A stretch of DNA of 64,000 bases, from the NCBI GenBank assembly GCA_015057825.1, contig SVDN01000004.1, positions 62,001 through 126,000 on the forward strand, written 5' to 3'. The position numbers and the translations under genes were made by a program. The notes under the pieces were generated by a model. That model was not told where the DNA came from and ran no database searches. It saw nothing but the letters and a program-made list of their open reading frames with translations. The DNA is from Lachnospiraceae bacterium. GTDB taxonomy: Bacteria; Bacillota; Clostridia; Lachnospirales; Lachnospiraceae. The first letter of the stretch is position 1. Every line of letters begins with the position of its first letter. Positions 52,924 through 62,142 of this stretch are shown piece by piece.

Positions 52924-53717
52924 TGTTAGAAATCAAAGATTTATATAAAACATTCAATCCGGGCACCATTAACGAAAAGAAAGCTCTTACAGGTATCAAC
53001 TTGACACTTAATGACGGCGATTTTGTTACGGTTATCGGTGGTAACGGCGCAGGTAAATCAACGCTCCTTAATATGATTACCGGCGTATATCCTTGCGATA
53101 GCGGAACGATCAAAGTCGATGGTGAAGATATAACAAGTTTGCCTGAATTTAAACGTGCAAAGTATTTCGGACGTGTTTTCCAGGATCCTATGACCGGAAC
53201 CGCTGCGGATATGCAAATTGAAGAAAATCTCGCCTTGGCGGCCAGAAGAGGCAAGGCTCGTACACTTCGTCCGGGTATAGCTCACAGCGAAAGAGTTAAA
53301 TATAAAGAGCTTCTTAAAAAACTCGATTTGGGTCTTGATACACGTATGACTTCAAAAGTCGGTTTGTTATCCGGCGGACAACGCCAGGCTGTAACTCTTC
53401 TTATGGCAACAATGGCAAATCCAAAGCTTTTGCTTTTGGATGAGCATACGGCGGCTCTCGATCCTCAAACTGCCGCAAAGGTGCTAAACTTAACAAACGA
53501 GCTTGTAGAAGAAGGCAATATTACAACACTTATGATTACTCATAATATGAAGGATGCAATCCGTCTCGGAAACAGACTTATTATGATGAACAACGGTAAA
53601 ATCGTTTTTGATATTGCCGGAGAAGAAAAGAAAAAATTGGAAGTACAGGATTTGCTTGATTTATTTGCAAAAGTCAGCGATGGTGAATTCGCAAATGACA
53701 GAATGATGCTTTCATAA
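52923..53717 (+). CDS. ABC transporter ATPase (TrpZ-type)
   Basis: 264 residues with Walker A GGNGAGKSTLLN, Q-loop VFQDP, signature LLSGGQRQA and Walker B LLLLDEHTAAL (DEHTAALDP). LMITHNMKDA holds the switch His. It powers the preceding permease and binding lipoprotein. One-base overlap with the permease. Confidence 0.95.
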   Translation: MLEIKDLYKTFNPGTINEKKALTGINLTLNDGDFVTVIGGNGAGKSTLLNMITGVYPCDSGTIKVDGEDITSLPEFKRAKYFGRVFQDPMTGTAADMQIEENLALAARRGKARTLRPGIAHSERVKYKELLKKLDLGLDTRMTSKVGLLSGGQRQAVTLLMATMANPKLLLLDEHTAALDPQTAAKVLNLTNELVEEGNITTLMITHNMKDAIRLGNRLIMMNNGKIVFDIAGEEKKKLEVQDLLDLFAKVSDGEFANDRMMLS

Positions 53718-53741
53718 ATTATTTTAATGATATTTAATGAT

Positions 53742-53778
53742 AATCACCGAAATGTCGCAGTGTCGGCTTTCGGTGATT
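53742..53778. repeat. Intergenic palindrome, copy B
   Basis: AATCACCGAAA (53742-53752) and TTTCGGTGATT (53768-53778) are perfect 11-bp arms around a TGTCGCAGTGTCGGC core. It follows the ATPase gene and precedes the yloU promoter. Confidence 0.65.
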
Positions 53779-53793
53779 TTATTTTCGGATAAC

Positions 53794-53822
53794 TTGTAAA
53801 TAGCCCTTTCTTATGGTAAAAT
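53794..53822 (+). promoter_or_regulatory. Promoter of yloU-yloV
   Basis: -35 TTGTAA (53794-53799), 17-base spacer, -10 TAAAAT (53817-53822). Expected start near 53829, about 66 bases before yloU. Confidence 0.65.
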
Positions 53823-53894
53823 GATATATCGAATGCGATTCGTGTAATTTTTATTGCAAACAAATATACTTGGGGATTTGTAAAGGAGGAGCAC

Positions 53895-54254
53895 ATGAAG
53901 GGCAGAAGAACAACAGATTTCGGTGAAGTTTTAATAGATTCCAACGTTATTGCCAAATACGCAGGTCTTACGGCACTTGAAAGTACAGGTATTGTAGGCA
54001 TGGCTGCTGTCAGCATGACGGACGGTATTGTTAAATTACTTAAAAGAGAAAACCTTACAAAGGGTGTTAACGTTTCTTTTGACGAAAACAACCATATCAT
54101 AATAGATTTTCATGTTATCGTTTCTTATGGTATTAATATTCCTGCGGTTGCGGGCAATCTTATTTCAACGGTTAAATATCAGGTTGAAGAAGTTACAGGC
54201 ATGAAAATATCCAAAATCAACATTTTTGTTGAGGGAGTTAGGGTTATAGACTAG
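53895..54254 (+). CDS. yloU: Asp23/Gls24-family protein YloU
   Basis: 119 residues: VIAKYAGLTALESTGIVGMA, then FDENNHIIIDFHVIVSYGINIPAVA and a C-terminal INIFVEGVRVID. This is the Asp23 family, envelope-stress proteins of Firmicutes. It precedes yloV, and in B. subtilis the same order continues to recG, as here. AAGGAGG precedes the start. Confidence 0.93.
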   Translation: MKGRRTTDFGEVLIDSNVIAKYAGLTALESTGIVGMAAVSMTDGIVKLLKRENLTKGVNVSFDENNHIIIDFHVIVSYGINIPAVAGNLISTVKYQVEEVTGMKISKINIFVEGVRVID

Positions 54255-54266
54255 GAGGAAATTTAA

Positions 54267-56000
54267 GTGGGAACTAACAATATGGAGGCTGCTTTATTAC
54301 AGAAAATGTTTTTGGCCGCAGCAGCCAGACTTAATGCGAAAAAAGAGTGGATAAACGAGCTTAACGTTTTCCCGGTTCCTGATGGTGATACAGGTACAAA
54401 TATGACAATGACAATAATGTCGGCAGCCGATGAGGTTAAAAAGCTTGCCGATGTTAATATTGATAGCCTTGCAAAAACAATATCTTCGGGTACTTTACGC
54501 GGCGCCAGAGGAAATTCGGGTGTAATTTTATCTCAGCTTTGCAGAGGCTTTACAAGAGAAATTGCTGAACACGGCAAAATCAACAAACCTATTTTGGCCG
54601 CTGCTTGCCAGCGTGCTGTGGAAACAGCATACAAAGCTGTAATGAAACCAAAAGAAGGTACGATTTTAACCGTTGCAAAAGGTGTTGCGGATAAAGCAAT
54701 GGAGATTTGCAAATCCGAATGCACTATACCGGAAATGTTTGCACAGGTTTTGGAACATGGAGATTATGTTCTTTCAAAAACACCGGATATGTTACCTGTC
54801 CTTAAACAGGCCGGTGTTGTAGACTCAGGCGGACAAGGCCTTATGGAGGTCTTAAAAGGCGCATACGATGCCTTGGTTGGAAACAGCGTTGATTACGAAA
54901 TTATCGAACCTTCAGCTGAAGGCGGTGCTGCAGCATCTTTTAATATAAGCACGGAAAATATCGATACATCCGATATAAAATTCGGATATTGTACCGAATT
55001 TATAATTCTTCTTGAAAAGCAGTTTACCGATGATGATGAACTTGAATTTAAAAAGTTTTTGATGTCAATCGGTGACTCTTTGGTTTGCGTTCCGGATGAT
55101 GAAATCGTAAAGATTCATGTTCATACCAACGATCCGGGTCTTGCTATTCAAAGAGCTTTGACTTACGGTCAACTTACAAAACTTAAAATCGATAATATGC
55201 GTCTCGAGCATAAAGAAAAACTCTTTAATGAGGCTCAAAAGGCAGAGGCCGCAAAAGAAGAAGAAAAATTAAGAAGCGAAATGGAAGCCGGTGCTTCGGC
55301 AAGCGATGAAGGATTCGAAATTATCGATGACGGAGAGCGCAAAGCCGCTGGTTTTGTGACTGTTTCCATGGGTGAAGGCTTGGATGAGATATTCAAAAGT
55401 CTTGGCGTTGATTATATTATTTCCGGCGGTCAGACAAATAACCCAAGTACGGAAGATATGTTGAAAGCAATTGCAAAGGTTAACGCCGACACAATTTATA
55501 TCTTCCCTAATAACAGCAATATTATCTTGGCCGCAAATCAGGCAAAAGAGTTAACGGAAGATAAAGAAATCGCCGTGGTTCCATCAAAAACGGTACCACA
55601 GGGTATTGCGGCATTGATTGAATTTATTGATGGAAAATCAACGGAAGATAATCTTAAACGTATGACGGAAGCTATGGCATGCGTTAAATCCGGTTCCGTT
55701 ACTTACGCCGTTCGCGATACCGTTATTGATGATAAAGAAATAAAAGAAAACGATATTATGGGTATCGGCGATGCGGGAATCATTTCCGTGGGCAAAGATA
55801 TTAAAGAGACAACTCTTGATATGATTTCTCATCTTGTGGATGATGACAGCGAATTAATCAGCATTTATTTCGGTGAGGATATTAACGAGGATACGGCTAA
55901 CGAACTTGGAGATGCAATAAGTGCACAATTCCCGGATGTTGATGTAGAAGTTAATCCGGGCGGACAGCCAATATATTATTATCTTATTTCTGTAGAATAA
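54267..56000 (+). CDS. fakA: FakA/YloV-family kinase-domain protein
   Basis: 577 residues. The N-terminal DhaL-type kinase domain has PVPDGDTGTNMTMT and RGARGNSGVILSQ, which bind ATP and magnesium. A middle region follows, and the C-terminal part is DegV/DAK-like (IISGGQTNNPSTEDML; PNNSNIILAANQA). FakA phosphorylates fatty acids held by FakB for membrane lipid synthesis; YloV in B. subtilis is its homologue. The start is GTG 54267 with TAGGAGG 8 bases upstream. It follows yloU by 12 bases. Confidence 0.92.
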   Translation: MGTNNMEAALLQKMFLAAAARLNAKKEWINELNVFPVPDGDTGTNMTMTIMSAADEVKKLADVNIDSLAKTISSGTLRGARGNSGVILSQLCRGFTREIAEHGKINKPILAAACQRAVETAYKAVMKPKEGTILTVAKGVADKAMEICKSECTIPEMFAQVLEHGDYVLSKTPDMLPVLKQAGVVDSGGQGLMEVLKGAYDALVGNSVDYEIIEPSAEGGAAASFNISTENIDTSDIKFGYCTEFIILLEKQFTDDDELEFKKFLMSIGDSLVCVPDDEIVKIHVHTNDPGLAIQRALTYGQLTKLKIDNMRLEHKEKLFNEAQKAEAAKEEEKLRSEMEAGASASDEGFEIIDDGERKAAGFVTVSMGEGLDEIFKSLGVDYIISGGQTNNPSTEDMLKAIAKVNADTIYIFPNNSNIILAANQAKELTEDKEIAVVPSKTVPQGIAALIEFIDGKSTEDNLKRMTEAMACVKSGSVTYAVRDTVIDDKEIKENDIMGIGDAGIISVGKDIKETTLDMISHLVDDDSELISIYFGEDINEDTANELGDAISAQFPDVDVEVNPGGQPIYYYLISVE

Positions 56001-56011
56001 GTAACGACTTA

Positions 56012-56056
56012 AAAGTCTTAAATTGTTTGATACAATTCGACAATTTAAGACTTTTT
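56012..56056 (+). terminator. Intrinsic terminator after fakA
   Basis: 14-bp stem AAAGTCTTAAATTG (56012-56025) with CAATTTAAGACTTT (56041-56054), 15-base loop, then T residues. recG begins only 17 bases later, so some read-through or a promoter inside fakA must supply it. Confidence 0.75.
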
Positions 56057-56072
56057 GTGAATGTGGTGTTTT

Positions 56073-58109
56073 ATGAAATTAACTAATTTAAAAGGTGTGG
56101 GAGAAAAAACAGAACAATACTTTTCAAAATTGGGCGTGAATTCCGTTGAAGATCTTCTTGAATTTTATCCCAGAGACTATGAGCAGTTTTTCGAACCCGT
56201 AAGTATTCCCCTTGCAAAAGAAAAGAACTTTGCGGCCATTTCCGGTGTGGTTATGGAAAATCCTTTTGTTAACAAAAAAGGCAAGCTTACAATCGTATCC
56301 GCATATATAGCGGACGAATCGGGACAAAAAATAAAAGCTACTTGGTTTAATATGCCATATATTTCGAGCCAGTTAAAAAGAGGAACAAAGCTTGTTTTCA
56401 GAGGAAAAATCGGCCACAAATACAACGCTTCAAGCTTAGAGCAACCTAAGGTTTACAGTCCGGAAAAATATAAAGAACTTTTATTGACTCTTCAACCAAT
56501 TTATCGCTTAACAAAGGGGCTTTCAAACAATGCTGTTATTTCGGCCATGAAGGAGGCTTGCTTTTTTGCGGGAAAAGAAGAAGATTTTATTCCGGCGGAA
56601 ATAGCAAAAAAATATTCTTTGTGTGACAGAAAAAGCATGATTATGGGTCTGCATTTTCCTCTTAACAAAGAAGAATATATAAAAGCAAGAAAACGAGCGG
56701 CTTTTGAGGAAATATTCGTATTTTTGCTTACATTAAAACAATTGAATATAAACAATAATAAGCAAAAAAGCCCTTATGATATTAAAAAATCGGCTAAAAC
56801 GGACGATTTCCTAAACAGTCTTCCTTTTGAGCTTACAAATGCGCAAAAAAACGCTTTTCAAGAAATCAGAAATGATTTTGAAAGCGGATTTGTTATGTCG
56901 CGTCTTGTTCAAGGTGACGTGGGTTCTGGTAAAACAATCATTGCGCTTCTTGCAATGTTGGATGTTGCATATTCGGGCTATCAAAGCGCATTAATGGTGC
57001 CGACGGAAGTATTGGCCGTGCAACATTACGAGACGATTCTTGAACTTTTTAGGGAGCAGGGAATCGATCTAAAAGTTTCTTTACTTACCGGCTCCATGAC
57101 AGCGGCCGAAAAAAAGAAAGAATACGAAAAAATAAAGTCCGGTGAAGTAAGTATAATCGTGGGAACACACGCTTTGATACAAGAAAAAGTCGAATATAAC
57201 AATCTTGCTTTTGTCATAACGGATGAACAGCATCGTTTTGGTGTAAAACAACGCGAAAGTCTTCAAAACAAAGGCTCTTTGCCCCATGTTTTGGTTATGA
57301 GCGCAACACCTATTCCAAGGACTCTTGCGATTATTTTATACGGAGATTTGGATATATCCGTTATTAATGAATTGCCTGCCGAACGTTTGCCTATTAAAAA
57401 CTGTGTTGTGGGCAAAGATTACAGACTGCGAGCATATAAATTTATAACAGATCAGGTTAAAATGGGTCATCAGGCTTATGTGATTTGTCCAATGGTTGAA
57501 TATACGGAAGGCGTGGATGCCGAAAATGTTGTGGAATATGTGGAAAAATTAAAGGCAAATCTTCCTGATGAGATTTCGGTTAAATATCTTCACGGTAAAA
57601 TGAAAGCCGCCGAAAAGAACGAAATCATGGATGAATTTTCAAAAGGCAATCTGGATGTATTGGTTTCAACCACTGTTATTGAAGTTGGCGTAAATGTTAA
57701 AAACGCAACTGTAATGATGATAGAGGATGCGCAAAGATTCGGTCTTGCGGCACTTCATCAGCTCAGAGGCCGTGTGGGCCGCGGTGAGCATCAGTCTTAT
57801 TGTATTATGATTGATACCAATGAAAGCGAAAACAAAGACGAAAGACTTGATGTTTTGAATAAGTCAAATGATGGTTTTTATATAGCATCCGAGGATTTAA
57901 AGCAAAGGGGCCCGGGAGATGTGCTGGGTATTCGTCAAAGCGGAGATATGCGTTTTAAGATTGCCGACATTTACAACGACAGTGCTCTTATTAAGGATGC
58001 AAAAGAAGCCGTGGATCTGATTTTGGACGGCTTTGTAAAGCTTGATGATAAAGAGAAAAAACTCTTAGATGAAAAATGCAAAAAAACCTCCGAAAGTTTG
58101 CTTTTATAG
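56073..58109 (+). CDS. recG: ATP-dependent DNA helicase RecG
   Basis: 678 residues. The N-terminal wedge/OB domain starts LTNLKGVGEKTEQYFSKLG. The helicase core has VQGDVGSGKT, the DEQHRFGV box (DEAH-like), MSATPIPRTL and the QLRGRVGRG motif. RecG drives branch migration and restarts stalled forks. The start at 56073 is chosen over an ATG four codons upstream (56061) since it begins the conserved family sequence; the ribosome site is weak (GGTG). Confidence 0.97.
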   Translation: MKLTNLKGVGEKTEQYFSKLGVNSVEDLLEFYPRDYEQFFEPVSIPLAKEKNFAAISGVVMENPFVNKKGKLTIVSAYIADESGQKIKATWFNMPYISSQLKRGTKLVFRGKIGHKYNASSLEQPKVYSPEKYKELLLTLQPIYRLTKGLSNNAVISAMKEACFFAGKEEDFIPAEIAKKYSLCDRKSMIMGLHFPLNKEEYIKARKRAAFEEIFVFLLTLKQLNINNNKQKSPYDIKKSAKTDDFLNSLPFELTNAQKNAFQEIRNDFESGFVMSRLVQGDVGSGKTIIALLAMLDVAYSGYQSALMVPTEVLAVQHYETILELFREQGIDLKVSLLTGSMTAAEKKKEYEKIKSGEVSIIVGTHALIQEKVEYNNLAFVITDEQHRFGVKQRESLQNKGSLPHVLVMSATPIPRTLAIILYGDLDISVINELPAERLPIKNCVVGKDYRLRAYKFITDQVKMGHQAYVICPMVEYTEGVDAENVVEYVEKLKANLPDEISVKYLHGKMKAAEKNEIMDEFSKGNLDVLVSTTVIEVGVNVKNATVMMIEDAQRFGLAALHQLRGRVGRGEHQSYCIMIDTNESENKDERLDVLNKSNDGFYIASEDLKQRGPGDVLGIRQSGDMRFKIADIYNDSALIKDAKEAVDLILDGFVKLDDKEKKLLDEKCKKTSESLLL

Positions 58110-58179
58110 AGCAATTGTTTTAAGCAAATAAATTAAGCAATAATTTGGATTTTGTTGTATAATGTTAGTTAATGTTTTG

Positions 58180-58209
58180 GAAATGTCGCCAAGGCGACTT
58201 TCGGTGATT
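58180..58209. repeat. Intergenic palindrome, copy C
   Basis: GAAATGTCGCC (58180-58190) and GGCGACTTTC (58193-58202) form the stem; the right arm TTTCGGTGATT (58199-58209) is identical to that of copy B. It lies in the leader of ddl. Confidence 0.6.
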
Positions 58210-58247
58210 TAAGAAAATCAATTAAGGACTTAAAAAGGGAGATTTAT

Positions 58248-59273
58248 ATGAATATAGTAGTATTACTTGGCGGAATCAGTACCGAAAGGGAAGTATCCAT
58301 CAATTCCGGCGAAAAGGTCTCGAAGGCATTAAAAGCAAACGGACACAATGTAATTCCCGTTGATGTATTTTTGGGCTTTCCAAAGAAAAAGACTTTCGAC
58401 GTTGAATGTGATATAGATGCGGAAATCAAAAGAATAAGAGAAGCATCGGATAAGGTCATGAAATCAGCTAAGACTCGTCCTAACTTTGTAGGTGAGCATG
58501 TTTTTGATATATGCAAAAAAGCGGATATTGTATTTATGGCTCTTCATGGTGAGAACGGTGAAAACGGTAAACTTCAGGCTTATCTCGATCTTGAAGGTGT
58601 TAAATATACAGGTACCGGCTATTCGGGAAGCGCCGTTGCCATGGATAAATGGCTTTCAAAGCTTTTATTCATATCAAACAAAGTTAATACCGCAAGAGGC
58701 AAAGTAGCATTCAAAGACGGAAGAGTTCAATCCTTGGGTGAGGAACTTGAATTTCCGCTTGTTATTAAGCCTTGCTGCGGCGGATCCAGCGTTGGTGTAA
58801 GCATTGTAAAAAACAAAAAAGAATATAAAGAAGCTTTGGAGATGGCCTTCGAATACGAAGATAAGGTCGTTATAGAAGAATTCATTGCGGGTCAGGAATT
58901 CACATGCGCCGTTTTGGACGGTGAAGCTCTTCCTGTTGTTGAAATAATTCCAAAATCCGGCTGGTATGACTACAAAAACAAATATGTTGCCGGTGCAACA
59001 AAAGAAGTTTGTCCCGCAGAAATTCCGGATTATCTAACCAAAAAGATTCAGGATGCCGCTGTAAAAGTCGGCGTGGCTTTGGGACTTGATATTTACTACA
59101 GAGCGGATTTCAGGGTGGACGATAAAGGTGATGTTTATTGTTTGGAAGCAAATACTCTTCCGGGAATGACGAATACAAGCCTTATTCCGCAGGAAGCTGC
59201 TGCCGTGGGAATTGACTATAATTCTCTATGCGAGAAAATTATAGATATTTCTTTAAAGAAATATTCAAAATAA
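58248..59273 (+). CDS. ddl: D-alanine--D-alanine ligase
   Basis: ATP-grasp enzyme that makes the D-Ala-D-Ala end of the peptidoglycan stem. Of 341 residues, VVLLGGISTEREVSINSG opens it, then ALHGENGENGKLQ, KPCCGGSSVGVS and the metal-binding LEANTLPGMTNTSLIP. A GGGAG site precedes the start. The next gene, murF, uses its product. Confidence 0.96.
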   Translation: MNIVVLLGGISTEREVSINSGEKVSKALKANGHNVIPVDVFLGFPKKKTFDVECDIDAEIKRIREASDKVMKSAKTRPNFVGEHVFDICKKADIVFMALHGENGENGKLQAYLDLEGVKYTGTGYSGSAVAMDKWLSKLLFISNKVNTARGKVAFKDGRVQSLGEELEFPLVIKPCCGGSSVGVSIVKNKKEYKEALEMAFEYEDKVVIEEFIAGQEFTCAVLDGEALPVVEIIPKSGWYDYKNKYVAGATKEVCPAEIPDYLTKKIQDAAVKVGVALGLDIYYRADFRVDDKGDVYCLEANTLPGMTNTSLIPQEAAAVGIDYNSLCEKIIDISLKKYSK

Positions 59274-59309
59274 ATAATGAATCATAAATCCTAATATGTA
59301 GGTGAAAAG

Positions 59310-60773
59310 ATGAAAGAATTTACCGTAAAAGATATAATAAAAGTAATTAACGGAAAAGACTACAATTGCGAATCCGTAATGGATAAAGAACTGACCGGAG
59401 TTCGCATTGACAGCAGAAAAATAGAAAAAGACAATGTTTTTATCGCTACCGTTGGCGAAAGAGTTGACGGTCACAGCTTTGTAAAAGAAGTTATTGAAGA
59501 AAAGGAAGCGGTATGTGCAATTACTCAAAAACAAATTCCGGATGCCGATTATCCTTATATTGTTGTTGAAGACAGCTTTTTGGCATTAAAACAAATTGCG
59601 GAATACTACCGTGGTTTAATTAAAGCAAAAATTGTGGGAATTACCGGAAGTGTCGGAAAAACCAGCACAAAAGAAGCGATATTTTCGGTTGTTAACGAAG
59701 CATTTAAAGCTACAAAAACCATCGGCAATTTAAATAATCAAGTGGGACTTCCTTTGTCTGTTCTTGAAATCAAAGAAGATACGGAAGTTGCCGTTATTGA
59801 AATGGGTATAAGCGAGTTCGGTGAAATGACGAATCTTGCCAAAATCGCAAGGCCGGACATACAAGTAATTACAAATATCGGTAATTGCCATCTTGAAGTA
59901 TTGGGAGACAGAGACGGTGTCTTAAAAGCCAAAACCGAAGGCTTTCCTTATTTGCAAGAAGGCGCACCTATAATACTTAACGGTGACGATGATAAATTAA
60001 TAACAATAAAAGACGTAAATGGAGTTAGACCATACTTTTACGGAATAAATGATGATTTTGCAATTTCGGCAAAAGATATTTCCTACGATATGGAATCCGT
60101 ATCTTTTAAGATGTTTATTTCGGATGAAATTAAAGCTATGAAGGGCTTTGATAACAATTCTTCAAACACTTACGAAGAGCTTGATGTTAATATCAACATT
60201 GGCGGAGAACACATGGTTTACAATGCAATGGCTGCTGCCGCCGTCGGTAAATGTCTTGGCATGTCCGATGAAGATATTGTAAAGGGGCTTTCAAAGCTTA
60301 AGACCATATCAGGAAGAAACAATATTATCAATACATCGAAATGGACAATTATTGATGATTGCTACAATGCAAATCCCATGTCAATGAAGGCTTCCGTAGA
60401 CGTCCTTTCAAAGGCTAAGGGCAGAAGAGTGGCAATTCTCGGCGACATGTACGAACTTGGAAAAAACGAGAAGGAAATTCACAAAGAAATCGGAGAGTAT
60501 TTATCGGGAAAAGTTGATGTGCTTGTATGTATCGGAAGCTTGGGTCGCGAAATATACAACGGTGCAATTCCCGAAATGGAAGATTTAAAAATGATCGGTT
60601 ATTTCTTTGATACGGTGGAAGAAGCCCTTGAAGAAGAAAAAGATCTGGATGATACGAAGGATTTAAAGGCGATTCACAAAAACATAATCGGTATTTTGAA
60701 AGAAAACGATACGGTGCTGGTAAAGGCTTCACACGGTTTGCATCTTGAAAAGATAGTTGAAGCTTTGAAATAA
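59310..60773 (+). CDS. murF: UDP-N-acetylmuramoyl-tripeptide--D-Ala-D-Ala ligase MurF
   Basis: 487 residues. N-terminal substrate domain, then the ATP loop GITGSVGKTSTKEA, the NNQVGLP and EMGISEFGEM motifs, and a C-terminal domain with IDDCYNANPMSMKAS and LGDMYELG. It joins D-Ala-D-Ala to the UDP-MurNAc-tripeptide, the last cytoplasmic step of the wall precursor. Ribosome site TAGGTG. It follows ddl by 36 bases. Confidence 0.97.
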   Translation: MKEFTVKDIIKVINGKDYNCESVMDKELTGVRIDSRKIEKDNVFIATVGERVDGHSFVKEVIEEKEAVCAITQKQIPDADYPYIVVEDSFLALKQIAEYYRGLIKAKIVGITGSVGKTSTKEAIFSVVNEAFKATKTIGNLNNQVGLPLSVLEIKEDTEVAVIEMGISEFGEMTNLAKIARPDIQVITNIGNCHLEVLGDRDGVLKAKTEGFPYLQEGAPIILNGDDDKLITIKDVNGVRPYFYGINDDFAISAKDISYDMESVSFKMFISDEIKAMKGFDNNSSNTYEELDVNINIGGEHMVYNAMAAAAVGKCLGMSDEDIVKGLSKLKTISGRNNIINTSKWTIIDDCYNANPMSMKASVDVLSKAKGRRVAILGDMYELGKNEKEIHKEIGEYLSGKVDVLVCIGSLGREIYNGAIPEMEDLKMIGYFFDTVEEALEEEKDLDDTKDLKAIHKNIIGILKENDTVLVKASHGLHLEKIVEALK

Positions 60774-60802
60774 TTATTTCAAATTATGAGGGTGTAAAAA
60801 GA

Positions 60803-61909
60803 TTGAAAACCATTGAAAACGAGATTAATCAAAAATTGGAATATCCAATAACCAACCTTGGGGCGGTGGAAGATATAGTTTTTTTCGATATTGAAACCAC
60901 GGGTTTTTCCGCTTCCAATACAATAGTATATCTTATCGGGGCTGTTTATTTTGAAAATGCAAAATGGCGCAGCATTCAATGGCTTGCAACAAAGCCGGAT
61001 GACGAAACTGTGCTTCTTGCGACTTTCTTTAAGTTTTTAACGAGATTTAAGACAGTTGTTCACTTTAACGGACAGGGCTTTGATATTCCGTATTTGGAAT
61101 CTAAATGCAGAACATATATGTTGCCTTATTCCTTTGCGGATTATAACAGCATTGATATTTATAAAGAAATTTACGGAATGAAAGACATTCTGAAAGTAGA
61201 GAACTTAAAGCAAAAAACCATAGAGAGTTTTTTGGGTATCTACAGAGAAGACAAATATAACGGCGGGGAATTAATAAGCATTTATTATGATTATGTAAAA
61301 ACCAGCAAAAAAGACTTGGAAGCCTTACTTTTAAAGCACAATTTCGATGATATAGTCGGAATGCTTGATGTTCTTGCAATCCTTGCTTACAGCGATGTTT
61401 TTAAGGGAAAATTTAAGCTTAAAAAGGTATCCATTTCAAAGAATCCATCCGAAGATGTGCTTTTTAAAAAGATAGCCACTTTTGAAATAGAGCTCAAAAC
61501 ACCTTTGAAGAGAAGAATAACATATGGTTTCGGACCTTTTTATTTTTCCATGTTTGAAAACAGTTGTATCATAAAATCTCTTATTTACACGGATGAGCTT
61601 AAATTCTTTTATCCTAATTACAAAGATTATTATTATCTTCCGGAAGAAGATGTTTCCATGCATAAGAGCGTTGCTTTTTATGTTGATAAAAAATTCAGGG
61701 TTAAGGCGAAAGCAGCCAATTGCTACAGCAAAAAGACCGGTAGATTTTTGCCTCAATATGAAGAGGTGGTAACACCATATTTTAAGGTAAATTACGAGGA
61801 TAAAGAAACATATTTTGAGGTTACCGAGGAGTTTTTAAAAGACGAAGTCTTGGTTAAAAATTATATTTTACATTTATTAAAATATTTAAAAAACAAAAAG
61901 AAAGCTTGA
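60803..61909 (+). CDS. YprB-like RNase H-fold exonuclease
   Basis: 368 residues. The N-terminal half is a DEDD-type exonuclease: FFDIETTGF (exo I, about 28-36), HFNGQGFDIPYL (exo II) and a KHNFDDIVGML exo III. The C-terminal half (about 215-365) is basic with Tyr- and Lys-rich segments and no domain I know. It resembles B. subtilis YprB. It starts at TTG 60803 with GAGGGTG upstream; no nearby ATG gives the exo I region. It follows murF by 29 bases. Confidence 0.82.
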   Translation: MKTIENEINQKLEYPITNLGAVEDIVFFDIETTGFSASNTIVYLIGAVYFENAKWRSIQWLATKPDDETVLLATFFKFLTRFKTVVHFNGQGFDIPYLESKCRTYMLPYSFADYNSIDIYKEIYGMKDILKVENLKQKTIESFLGIYREDKYNGGELISIYYDYVKTSKKDLEALLLKHNFDDIVGMLDVLAILAYSDVFKGKFKLKKVSISKNPSEDVLFKKIATFEIELKTPLKRRITYGFGPFYFSMFENSCIIKSLIYTDELKFFYPNYKDYYYLPEEDVSMHKSVAFYVDKKFRVKAKAANCYSKKTGRFLPQYEEVVTPYFKVNYEDKETYFEVTEEFLKDEVLVKNYILHLLKYLKNKKKA

Positions 61910-61912
61910 TTT

Positions 61913-61968
61913 ATTGTATAAGTTTTAGTACAATCTATGTATTGTATCGAAACTTATACAATTTTTTT
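61913..61968 (+). terminator. Long-stem terminator after the YprB-like gene
   Basis: 22-bp imperfect inverted repeat (61913-61934 with 61941-61962, 19 of 22 match), 6-base loop, then seven T residues (61962-61968) and further T-runs. Each arm begins ATTGTAT and can also pair within itself. Confidence 0.8.
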
Positions 61969-62042
61969 GAGTTTTTTGAGTTTTTTTGATTTTATTTTAT
62001 TTAAAATTTATTGGAAAAAATCAGCTAAATTGTTGAAAATAA

Positions 62043-62080
62043 TTGTAAATTTTAATATTCGGTACTATAATTGTATACAA
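62043..62080 (+). promoter_or_regulatory. Promoter of the rnf operon with overlapping palindrome
   Basis: -35 TTGTAA (62043-62048), 17-base spacer, -10 TATAAT (62066-62071), start near 62078. The palindrome TTGTATACAA (62071-62080) covers the start point and is a candidate operator. The leader is about 65 bases. Confidence 0.68.
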
Positions 62081-62142
62081 AGAGCATACAATTAAAAAAT
62101 GTTAATGTTCAAATATGAAGAAAGGAAAGTGGGGTTAATAGT

